The notes below the pieces were generated by a model. That model was not told the origin of the DNA. It ran no database searches and saw nothing but the letters and a program-made list of their open reading frames with translations. Below, piece by piece: positions 1-6,080 of a stretch of DNA of 11,263 nucleotides. Where the stretch lies: the NCBI GenBank assembly GCA_029009035.1, contig JAQXJQ010000205.1:1-11263 (forward strand), given 5' to 3'. Position 1 is the first letter of the stretch, and each line of letters starts with the position of its first letter. Both the position numbers and the translations under genes were made by a program. The DNA comes from Oscillospiraceae bacterium. Its GTDB lineage: Bacteria > Bacillota > Clostridia > Oscillospirales > Oscillospiraceae.

Positions 1-582
1 GGTGCTGACGGAGCACTCCTCCAGGCCGAACCACGCCGCCCGCTGCCCCTCATTCTCCCGGGCAAAGCAGGACACCAGGGGGTCGTCGGCGTTAAGCACC
101 AGGGTGGTCTCCGGATGGATGGCGGGGCGGATGGCGTCGTACACCCACTCGGGATGGCCGTTGCGGGTGAGCTGATCCCGGTAGAGGTTGGTGATGACGA
201 AGTGGGTGGGGTGGAACCGGCGGAAGGAGTATCTGGCGTACCGCTCGTCGCTCTCCAGCAGCAGCACATCCGCCTTCATCCGCCCGCCCAGGCTGCAGTT
301 GGAGAGGATGAGGGTGGTCACGCCCTCGATCTGGTTGGAGCCCTCCTTGTTGTACACCACTTTTTTGCCGTCGGCGGTGAGGACGGCGGCGATCATCTCC
401 ACGGTGGAGGTCTTGCCGTTGCTGCCGGTGACGGCGATGATGCGCTCCGGCAGCTTCACCCGCCCCAGCACATCGGGGCACAGCTTCAGGGCAAACTGTC
501 CGGGCAGCGAGCTGCCCTTGCCCAGAAGTCCGCCCACAAAGCGCAGCAGCTTGCACAGGATAATAGCCAATGTCAGTCTCAT
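1..582 (-). CDS. murT: MurT-like lipid II isoglutaminyl synthase subunit (5' part, runs off window)
   Basis: This is the N-terminal 194 residues of a Mur-ligase-like protein; the rest lies beyond base 1. MurT with the glutaminase GatD amidates the D-glutamate of lipid II in Gram-positives: MurT activates the substrate with ATP and GatD supplies ammonia. Visible are a hydrophobic N-terminus, the P-loop TGSNGKTST at about residues 50-58, a G-S-N-Q motif about 30 residues later, LLESDE, ITNLYRDQ and LNADDP, all typical of the Mur ligase central domain. The four-cysteine zinc ribbon and C-terminal DUF1727 domain would fall past the window edge. The ATG at 582 follows AAGGA with five bases between. 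The gene starts 74 bases after mnmG. The usual MurT segment DRYGE reads TRNGH here, suggesting a divergent subgroup. Other Mur-ligase-like proteins are possible, but lack of the larger MurC-F N-terminal domain favours MurT. A gatD gene is expected next but is not visible. Confidence 0.8.
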   Translation of the reverse strand, partial: MRLTLAIILCKLLRFVGGLLGKGSSLPGQFALKLCPDVLGRVKLPERIIAVTGSNGKTSTVEMIAAVLTADGKKVVYNKEGSNQIEGVTTLILSNCSLGGRMKADVLLLESDERYARYSFRRFHPTHFVITNLYRDQLTRNGHPEWVYDAIRPAIHPETTLVLNADDPLVSCFARENEGQRAAWFGLEECSVST

Positions 583-605
583 GATCTTCCTTCTTCCTCT
601 GTATC

Positions 606-626
606 AGCCCCTTGCGCACGGGGGCT
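606..626 (-). other. Short intercistronic hairpin between mnmG and murT
   Basis: In the 74-base gap after mnmG, AGCCCC (606-611) and GGGGCT (621-626) can form a six-base-pair GC-rich stem with a nine-base loop. No run of U follows on the minus strand, so it does not look like a complete intrinsic terminator. It could be a weak attenuating or RNA-stabilising hairpin, or chance in GC-rich DNA. Confidence 0.25.
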
Positions 627-656
627 TCTTGGTGGGGTACGGCTTTTGCCCCAGAC

Positions 657-2522
657 TCACTTCTCCAGATAAATCATCAGCGCCGTCACATCCGCCGGGG
701 AAACGCCGGAGATGCGGCCCGCCTGCCCCAGATTGAGGGGACGGATCTCGGTGAGCTTCTGCCGGGCCTCCATGCGCAGGCCCTGGATGGACATATAGTC
801 CATGTCCCGGGGAATGGGGCGGCTCTCCAGCTTCCGCATCTCCGCCACCTGGCGCATTTGGCGGTCGATGTAGCCCTGGTACTTCACGGCGATCTCCACC
901 TGCTCGCAGATCTCCTCCCCCAGAACGGGCCGCTCCGGGTCAAAGGGGGTGAGCAGGTCATAGCTCATGCCGGGACGGCGGAGGAGGTCGGTGAGTCTCG
1001 CTCCGTGGGGGCAGGGGGCTTCCCCCATGGACGCCAGCTGGGCGTCCAGCCCGGGGGAGGGAGGGGCGCCGGTGTGCTCCAGGCGGCGCATCTCCCGCTC
1101 CACGGCGGCGTACTTTTCCTCCACGGCAGCCATGCGCTCATCACTCACCAGGCCCACCCGGTGGCCGTAGGCGCACAGGCGGCGGTCGGCATTGTCCTGC
1201 CGGTGGATGAGGCGGTACTCCGTGCGGGAGGTCATCATGCGGTAGGGCTCGTTGGTGCCCTTGGTGACCAGATCGTCGATGAGCACGCCGATGTAGCCGT
1301 CACCCCGGGTGAGGATGAGAGGCTCCTCCCCCTTGAGCTTCAACGCGGCGTTGATGCCGGCGATGAGGCCCTGGGCGGCGGCCTCCTCGTAGCCGGAGGA
1401 GCCGTTGAACTGCCCCGCGCCGTAAAGGCCGGGGACCTTTTTGCACTCCAGGGTGGGCAGCAGCTCCGTGGGGTCCACGCAGTCGTACTCGATGGCGTAG
1501 GCGCTTCGGGTCATCTCCGCGCGCTCCAGACCGGGGACGGTGTGGAGCATCTCCACCTGCACCTCCTCGGGCAGGGAGGAGGAGAAGCCCTGGATGTACA
1601 GCTCCTCGGTGTTCAGCCCCATGGGCTCGATGAAGAGCTGGTGGCGGGGCTTGTCCGGGAAGCGGACGATCTTGGTTTCAATGGAGGGACAGTACCGGGG
1701 GCCGACCCCCTCGATGGTGCCGTCATACATGGGGGAGCGGTCCAGATTGGCGCGGATGATCTCATGGGTGCGCTCGTTGGTGTAGGTGAGGTAGCACACC
1801 GCCTGATTGTCGGGGCGGTGGGTGGTGGTAAAGGAGAAGGGGACGGGGACATCGTCACCCGTCTGCACCTCCATTTGGGAGAAATCCACACTGCGGCGGT
1901 TCACTCTGGGGGGTGTGCCCGTCTTGAACCGGCGCAGGGACAGCCCCAGCGCGCGCAGGCAGTCGGTGAGGGGCAGGGCCGCCGCCATGCCGTCGGGCCC
2001 GGAGGTGCGCGTCACATCGCCGATGATGGTGCGCCCCCCCAGATAGGTGCCGCTGGCAATGATGGCCGAGCGCACCGCATAGACGGCGCCGGTGGCGGTG
2101 ACCACGGCGCACACCGCGCCGTCCTCCCCGGTGCGCACCTCGGTGACCTCCGCCTGCTTCACCCACAGGTTTTCCTGGGTCTCCAGGGTGTGCTTCATGA
2201 CCTCCTGGTAGCGGCGGCGGTCCGCCTGGGCCCGCAGGGACCACACCGCGGGGCCCTTGCCCCGGTTGAGCATCCGGTACTGGATACAGGCCTTGTCCGC
2301 GGCCTTTGCCATCTCGCCGCCCAGAGCGTCCAGCTCCCGCACCAGATGGCCCTTGCCCGTGCCGCCGATGGCGGGGTTGCAGGGCATATTGCCCACGGCG
2401 TCCAGATTGATGGTGAAGCACAGGGTCTTCAGCCCCATCCGGGCACAGGCCAGCGCGGCCTCGATGCCGGCGTGTCCCGCGCCGATCACCGCGATATCGT
2501 ATTGTCCTGCGTTGTAACTCAT
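657..2522 (-). CDS. mnmG: tRNA uridine-5-carboxymethylaminomethyl modification enzyme MnmG (GidA)
   Basis: This 621-residue protein is full length for MnmG, the FAD- and NADH-dependent subunit that with the GTPase MnmE installs (carboxymethyl)aminomethyl groups at C5 of the wobble uridine in certain tRNAs, in the cytoplasm. Seen directly: the N-terminal FAD-binding GAGHAG at 14-19, CNPAIGG at 48-54 with the conserved catalytic cysteine C48, LNRGKGPAV at 85-93, KTGTPPRV at 200-207, GPRYCPSIE at 274-282 with the second conserved cysteine C278, a second FAD-contacting segment GAGQFNGSSGYEEAAAQG at 368-385, and the family C-terminal signature GRISGVSPADV at 602-612. The start lies 19 bases after the stop of the metallophosphoesterase gene. 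The upstream sequence is only loosely purine-rich (AAGAAGAG, poorly spaced), so translation may depend on coupling. No mnmE is visible nearby. The product call is very secure. Confidence 0.98.
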   Translation of the reverse strand: MSYNAGQYDIAVIGAGHAGIEAALACARMGLKTLCFTINLDAVGNMPCNPAIGGTGKGHLVRELDALGGEMAKAADKACIQYRMLNRGKGPAVWSLRAQADRRRYQEVMKHTLETQENLWVKQAEVTEVRTGEDGAVCAVVTATGAVYAVRSAIIASGTYLGGRTIIGDVTRTSGPDGMAAALPLTDCLRALGLSLRRFKTGTPPRVNRRSVDFSQMEVQTGDDVPVPFSFTTTHRPDNQAVCYLTYTNERTHEIIRANLDRSPMYDGTIEGVGPRYCPSIETKIVRFPDKPRHQLFIEPMGLNTEELYIQGFSSSLPEEVQVEMLHTVPGLERAEMTRSAYAIEYDCVDPTELLPTLECKKVPGLYGAGQFNGSSGYEEAAAQGLIAGINAALKLKGEEPLILTRGDGYIGVLIDDLVTKGTNEPYRMMTSRTEYRLIHRQDNADRRLCAYGHRVGLVSDERMAAVEEKYAAVEREMRRLEHTGAPPSPGLDAQLASMGEAPCPHGARLTDLLRRPGMSYDLLTPFDPERPVLGEEICEQVEIAVKYQGYIDRQMRQVAEMRKLESRPIPRDMDYMSIQGLRMEARQKLTEIRPLNLGQAGRISGVSPADVTALMIYLEK

Positions 2523-2541
2523 GGACAGGCTCTTCTTTCTC

Positions 2542-3411
2542 TCACATTGATTGCTCCGCCCTCAGCTCCACCACCGCCAGGTCCGGGCGGTTAAAGAGGC
2601 GGAAGCCGCGGATGGGAACGGTGTTGTTCCCCAGCCCCCGGGAGACGAACAGGGTGCTGTCCCCCTGGGTATACACCCCCGCCGTCCGGGTGGGGAAGAA
2701 ATTTCGGTTGGTGCCCAGCAGACCGTCTGTGAAGGGCAGACGGACGATGCCCCCATGTCCGTGACCGGAGAACACCAGGTCAAATCCCGCGGCGGCATAG
2801 CGGTCAAACTGGTCGTTTCGGTGGGCCAGCAGCAGGGAAAACGCCCCGGGATGGGCCCCTTCCATCTCGGTATACAGCGCCTCCGGCGTTTTCTGGTCGG
2901 CGTAGCCGTTGGGGTCGTCCACCCCCGCCAGCAGGAGGGTGTCGCCGCCGCGCTCCAGCACCTCGTACCGGTTGGAGAGGACATTCACGCCGCAGTCGGT
3001 GAGCAGCGCCTTCAACTGCTTCACGGCCGCGGTGCCCAGGGCCCACTCGTGGTTGCCGGTGACATAGTAGGTGGGGGCGATCTCCGCCAGGCCCTTTGCC
3101 AGGGCGGGGACCATATCCATCTGCGCCTCCTGGTCGATGAGGTCACCGGTGACGAGGATGAGCTCCGGCTCCGCCGCCGCCACCGCGGAGAGCAGCTCTG
3201 CGCTGCCCTCGCCGTACTCATGTCCGTGGAGGTCGGAGAGGTGGGCGATGCGAAGCCCATCAAAGCCGGCGGGAAGGCCCGCCGGGGGCACCGTATGCTC
3301 GTTTGTCTCCAGCGCCCAGTTTTGCCAGCGAAACCAGAGCGCGCCCAACACCAGCGCCAGCAGGATCACCGCCAGCAGCCGCAACGGGCGGCGGCGCTTA
3401 GTCCTCTTCAT
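2542..3411 (-). CDS. Membrane-anchored calcineurin-like metallophosphoesterase (YkuE/YaeI type)
   Basis: This 289-residue protein has a very basic N-terminus (KRTKRRR), one hydrophobic segment at about 11-27, then a metallophosphoesterase domain. By the positive-inside rule the catalytic domain should face outward. The two-metal site motifs are present in order: SDLHG at 59-63 (D60, H62), TGD at 88-90, GNHE at 119-122, LLAH at 194-197 and GHGHGG at 216-221. The pre-domain stretch NEHTV-LPAGFDGLRI resembles the YkuE family, known for wall-associated or lipid-related phosphoesterases. The usual GHTHGGQ is GHGHGGI here. The N-terminus has arginine pairs but no canonical twin-arginine S/T-R-R-x-F-L-K. 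The substrate cannot be told from sequence. The ATG at 3411 overlaps the 3' end of the helicase gene by 14 bases and has no clear ribosome-binding site, which suggests translational coupling. Confidence 0.9.
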   Translation of the reverse strand: MKRTKRRRPLRLLAVILLALVLGALWFRWQNWALETNEHTVPPAGLPAGFDGLRIAHLSDLHGHEYGEGSAELLSAVAAAEPELILVTGDLIDQEAQMDMVPALAKGLAEIAPTYYVTGNHEWALGTAAVKQLKALLTDCGVNVLSNRYEVLERGGDTLLLAGVDDPNGYADQKTPEALYTEMEGAHPGAFSLLLAHRNDQFDRYAAAGFDLVFSGHGHGGIVRLPFTDGLLGTNRNFFPTRTAGVYTQGDSTLFVSRGLGNNTVPIRGFRLFNRPDLAVVELRAEQSM

Positions 3412-5287
3412 GGTTCATATAATAGGGCTTCATCAGACTCTTGTGCTCCGTGGAGTCCTTCTGCCGGTCGGAACGCAGGGGAGCCTCCATGGGACGGGGA
3501 CGGTCATCCCGGCGGCGGCGCTTCTTCTTCAGCACCGCCGCGGCCTGCTCCGCCCCGGCGTCCGCCTTGGGCTGCTTTGCCTTCTTCCGCGGCTTTTTCC
3601 CCTGCTTTTCCGGTTTCGCCGCCTGTTTTTCCGGCTTTGCCGCCTGCGTTCCGCTCTGCTTCTTCGGCTTCTCCGCCTTGGGCCGGGCGGGAACAGGGGC
3701 AGCGGGGCGCACCGGCTTGCGGGGAGCCAGCAGGCGGGCGGTGGCGTCCATGATCACATCGGAGTCCAGAGGATTGGGCTTATAGAAGTCCACCACCGGC
3801 ATGGAGGGGTCGGCGGGCGCGGTATCCTGCAGCCGCCCGTGGCGCACGCCCCGGTTGGAAGCGGCCTTGGGCACAGGCTCGGTGGGAACGGGGGCGGTCT
3901 CCGCCGCGGGAGCCGCTGCCGCGGGCTTCTTTTTGCCTTTGCGCTTGTTCCCGGCGGGCGCTTCCACAGGTGCCTCCACAGGGGCGGGAACCTTGTCCTC
4001 TTTTTCCTGCTTCCGGGCGGCGGCGGCCTTTTTCGCCTCGGCACGGGCCTTGTTTTCCGCATCACGCTGGCGGCGGCGCTCCTTGGCGGCGGCCCGCGCC
4101 TCCGCGTCCTCGGCGTTGACAGGCCGGCCGTTTTTGTCCTTTTTGGCGGCCTCCAGCACCACCATGGGGTAGGGATGCTCCTCCACCACGGGGATGGGCC
4201 TGCCCAGCAGCTTCTGGATGGCCTTCAGGTCCCCCTGCTCGTCAAACTGGCAGAAAGAGATGGCCATGCCGCCGCGCCCGGCGCGGCCGGTGCGGCCGAT
4301 GCGGTGAACATAGGTCTCGGGCACATCGGGGAGGTTATAGTTGAACACGCAGCCCAGCTCCTCGATGTCGATGCCCCGGGCGGCGATATCGGTGGCGACC
4401 AGCACCCGGATGCGTCCCGCCTTGAAGTCGTTCAGCGCCTGCACCCGGGCGGTCTGGCTCTTGTTGCCGTGGATGGCGGCGGCGGTGATGCCGTCCTTGT
4501 TCAGGTCCTGGGCAATGCGGTTGGCGCCGTGCTTGGTGCGGGAGAACACCAGCGCGGCGGGGATGTCCATGGTGCGGATGAGGTGGGCCAGCAGCTTGGT
4601 TTTGTTGCCCTTGTCCACAAAATAGAGGGACTGGCGGATGACCTCCACCGGGGAGGAGACGGGGTCCACCTCCACCCGGGCATAGTTGTGCAGCAGGGAG
4701 TTCACCAGCTCCATGACCTCGGGGGGCATGGTGGCGGAGAAGAAGAGGGTCTGCTTCTGCTTCGGCAGCAGCTTCAGCACCCGCTTCACATCGTGGATGA
4801 AGCCCATGTCCAGCATCCGGTCCGCCTCGTCCAGCACGAAGATCTCAATATGGCTCAGGTCCAGCAGGCCCTGGACCTGGAGGTCCAGCAGACGGCCCGG
4901 GGTGGCCACCAGAATGTCCAGCCCCTTCCTGATGGCGTCCACCTGGGGCTGCTGGCCCACGCCGCCGAAAATCACGCTGTGGCGGAGGGACAGGTTTTGC
5001 CCGTAGGCGGTGAAGCTCTCGCCGATCTGGATGGCCAGCTCACGGGTGGGGGTGAGGATGAGGGCGCGGATGACCCGGGGCTTGGGGATGCTGCCGCTCA
5101 GCCGCTGGAGAATGGGGGCGGCGAAGGCGCAGGTCTTGCCCGTGCCGGTCTGGGCGCAGCCCAGCACATCCCGTCCCGCCAGGGCGGGGGGGATGGCCTT
5201 CTCCTGAATGGGGGTGGGGGCGGTATAGCCCGCCTGCTTCAATGCCTTTACAATGGGGTCCATGAGACCCAGTTTCTGAAAATCCAT
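3398..5287 (-). CDS. DEAD-box ATP-dependent RNA helicase with long basic C-terminal tail (RhlE/CshA-like)
   Basis: This 629-residue cytoplasmic RNA helicase has all the core motifs: Q motif (F3, PTPIQ 24-28), motif I AQTGTGKT at 45-52, PTRELA at 80-85, GG at 108-109, TPGR at 129-132, DEAD at 153-156, SAT at 184-186, VFSRT at 247-251, ATDIAARGID at 298-307 and HRIGRTGRAGRGG at 328-340. The family unwinds short RNA duplexes in ribosome assembly, mRNA decay and cold adaptation. After about residue 365 comes a roughly 260-residue tail rich in Ala, Lys, Pro and Arg, with an exact tandem heptapeptide AAKPEKQ at 549-562. Within it are two less biased stretches, about 496-524 and 617-629. It begins 19 bases after the shikimate-kinase-like gene, and AAGGA stands eight bases before the ATG. 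The core resembles RhlE, but helicase subgroup names are unsafe without a tree, so no symbol is given. Confidence 0.97.
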   Translation of the reverse strand: MDFQKLGLMDPIVKALKQAGYTAPTPIQEKAIPPALAGRDVLGCAQTGTGKTCAFAAPILQRLSGSIPKPRVIRALILTPTRELAIQIGESFTAYGQNLSLRHSVIFGGVGQQPQVDAIRKGLDILVATPGRLLDLQVQGLLDLSHIEIFVLDEADRMLDMGFIHDVKRVLKLLPKQKQTLFFSATMPPEVMELVNSLLHNYARVEVDPVSSPVEVIRQSLYFVDKGNKTKLLAHLIRTMDIPAALVFSRTKHGANRIAQDLNKDGITAAAIHGNKSQTARVQALNDFKAGRIRVLVATDIAARGIDIEELGCVFNYNLPDVPETYVHRIGRTGRAGRGGMAISFCQFDEQGDLKAIQKLLGRPIPVVEEHPYPMVVLEAAKKDKNGRPVNAEDAEARAAAKERRRQRDAENKARAEAKKAAAARKQEKEDKVPAPVEAPVEAPAGNKRKGKKKPAAAAPAAETAPVPTEPVPKAASNRGVRHGRLQDTAPADPSMPVVDFYKPNPLDSDVIMDATARLLAPRKPVRPAAPVPARPKAEKPKKQSGTQAAKPEKQAAKPEKQGKKPRKKAKQPKADAGAEQAAAVLKKKRRRRDDRPRPMEAPLRSDRQKDSTEHKSLMKPYYMNHEED

Positions 5288-5306
5288 AGTTCAAATCCTT
5301 TTCAAG

Positions 5307-5804
5307 TCACTCGGTCAGGGCCGCCTGCACGGCCGCCACCGTTTCGGAGAGAGTCTGCCCGTCGGCGTCGACGGTGATATGGGCATAGCGCTCATAGAGG
5401 GGGGTGCGGTAGTCATACACATCGGCGATGGTCTGGCCGGGCTGAAGGGCGATGCCCCTGGTGGCCAGGTTGTGGATGCGCCCCTCCACCTCGGGGAGGG
5501 ACAATCGGAGGTAGACCACTGTTCCCAGCGCCCGCAGATGCTCCATGGCGTCGGCGCGGCACACGCAGCTGCCCCCGGGGGCGATGACGGTGCGGCGGCA
5601 GTCCACCGAGCGGATGGCCTCCCTCTCGCAGTCCAGGAAGGGCTCCACGCCCCGGGTGTTCAGGATCTCCTGCAGCAGCGCACCCTCTCTGGACTGAATG
5701 AGCAGGTCCACATCCAGAAAGTCATAGCCCAGGGCCTTGGCCAGCACCACGCCCACGCTGCTCTTGCCCGAGCCGGGCATTCCGATCAAAATGATATTAT
5801 CCAC
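5307..5804 (-). CDS. aroK: Shikimate kinase family protein (AroK-like, non-canonical substrate site)
   Basis: This P-loop kinase of about 165 residues matches the shikimate kinase fold and length; that family phosphorylates shikimate with ATP in the cytoplasm. Walker A GMPGSGKS lies at 8-15, the DxD aspartates are D31 and D33, a lid arginine is likely at 116, and the ADP/shikimate arginine of the RTPLYERYA segment is R133. Two canonical features are missing. The FRxxE arginine, which binds the shikimate carboxylate, is Leu57 (FLDCE), and the GGG motif reads PGGS at 76-79. It may be a divergent shikimate kinase or a related small-molecule kinase. The start is uncertain. GTG at 5804 is preferred because AGGA at 5815-5818 lies ten bases upstream and the N-terminus then begins MDNIILIG; an in-frame GTG at 5813 is almost on top of that site. 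It is the first gene of operon B, with no other aro gene in view. Confidence 0.8.
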   Translation of the reverse strand: MDNIILIGMPGSGKSSVGVVLAKALGYDFLDVDLLIQSREGALLQEILNTRGVEPFLDCEREAIRSVDCRRTVIAPGGSCVCRADAMEHLRALGTVVYLRLSLPEVEGRIHNLATRGIALQPGQTIADVYDYRTPLYERYAHITVDADGQTLSETVAAVQAALTE

Positions 5805-5814
5805 AATTTCCACA

Positions 5815-5818
5815 TCCT
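5815..5818 (-). promoter_or_regulatory. Ribosome-binding site that decides the start of the AroK-like gene
   Basis: The minus strand reads AGGA here, with one base before the GTG at 5813 and ten before the GTG at 5804. The first spacing is too short for initiation and the second is acceptable, so the shorter protein is favoured. A second weak GGA lies closer to 5804. Confidence 0.45.
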
Positions 5819-5858
5819 ATGACGACAAACAACACTTGCCCATAATAAATCAAATTAC

Positions 5859-5887
5859 ATTATAACAGATAATGCCTGCCGAAGCAA
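5859..5887 (-). promoter_or_regulatory. Sigma-A type promoter for operon B (aroK-like to murT)
   Basis: On the minus strand, TTGCTT (5887-5882) is followed after exactly 17 bases by a perfect TATAAT (5864-5859). TG one base before the -10 makes it an extended -10 element. The region is AT-rich in an otherwise GC-rich window, and transcription should begin near 5852, leaving a leader of about 40-50 bases. It lies between the ridA terminator and the first gene of operon B, where a promoter is expected. The -35 matches TTGACA only in its TTG core. No operator palindrome is evident next to it. Confidence 0.75.
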
Positions 5888-5921
5888 GCCGAAAGGCGGT
5901 GACTGAAAGGGCTGATTTATA

Positions 5922-5975
5922 CCCTCTCCGTCAAAAATCGAAGATTTTTGCCACCTCTCCCAAAGGGAGAGGCAA
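5922..5975. repeat. Intergenic palindromic element with two hairpins (REP/MITE-like)
   Basis: Two perfect stem-loops lie side by side: CAAAAATC/GATTTTTG (5932-5939 and 5943-5950, loop GAA) and CCTCTCCC/GGGAGAGG (5954-5961 and 5965-5972, loop AAA). A second copy of CCTCTCC sits at 5923-5929, so the GGAGAGG arm can pair with either copy and fold the first hairpin inside a larger stem. It lies between the ridA terminator and the operon B promoter, in no gene. From general knowledge, gut Clostridia carry many dispersed intergenic elements of the CCTCTCC...GGGAGAGGCAAGG kind; that this is one of them is an inference. Its ends are approximate. Confidence 0.6.
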
Positions 5976-6027
5976 GGCTCGTCCCGCGAAAGAGATCCAA
6001 TAACCCGGAAAACACAGTCAAAACAGC

Positions 6028-6066
6028 AAAAAGAAGCGGTTTTCGTTCCGAAAACCGCTTCTTTTT
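6028..6066 (-). terminator. Strong intrinsic terminator of operon A, symmetric in both directions
   Basis: A perfect 18-bp inverted repeat (6028-6045 with 6049-6066) has a three-base loop. Its outer part is A/T-rich and its core is GAAGCGG/CCGCTTC. Read on the minus strand after ridA, the hairpin ends in TTTTT followed by GC and TTTT, a standard Rho-independent terminator. It starts 14 bases beyond the ridA stop codon. The A/T flanks also give a U run on the plus strand, so it could stop transcription from either side. Confidence 0.92.
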
Positions 6067-6080
6067 TATCTCATATCAAA

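Larger units (their letters stand above)
5814..6080. other. Non-coding spacer between operons A and B
   Basis: This is the only sizeable gene-free stretch, about 270 bases. On the minus strand it holds, in order of transcription, the operon A terminator (6066-6028), about 50 bases with no recognised feature, the double-hairpin repeat (5922-5975), about 35 bases including a GCC/GGC-rich patch, and the operon B promoter (5887-5859) with its leader. It is clearly richer in A and T than the flanking genes. I see no small ORF with a convincing ribosome-binding site and no riboswitch. Confidence 0.7.

Noticed and set aside
612..2594. A 660-codon open frame on the plus strand opposite mnmG
   Set aside because: Repetitive Gly/His/Ala/Leu composition, no motif and no promoter. 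It is the antisense shadow of mnmG, which has every family motif.
3071..5377. A 768-codon open frame on the plus strand opposite the helicase and phosphoesterase genes
   Set aside because: Its product is dominated by His, Gly, Leu and Val with no domain, and it mirrors the codons of the well-supported helicase. GC-rich third positions remove stops on the opposite strand.
5922..5975. CRISPR array or riboswitch
   Set aside because: There are only two different hairpins with no regularly spaced identical repeats, and no conserved aptamer is recognised.
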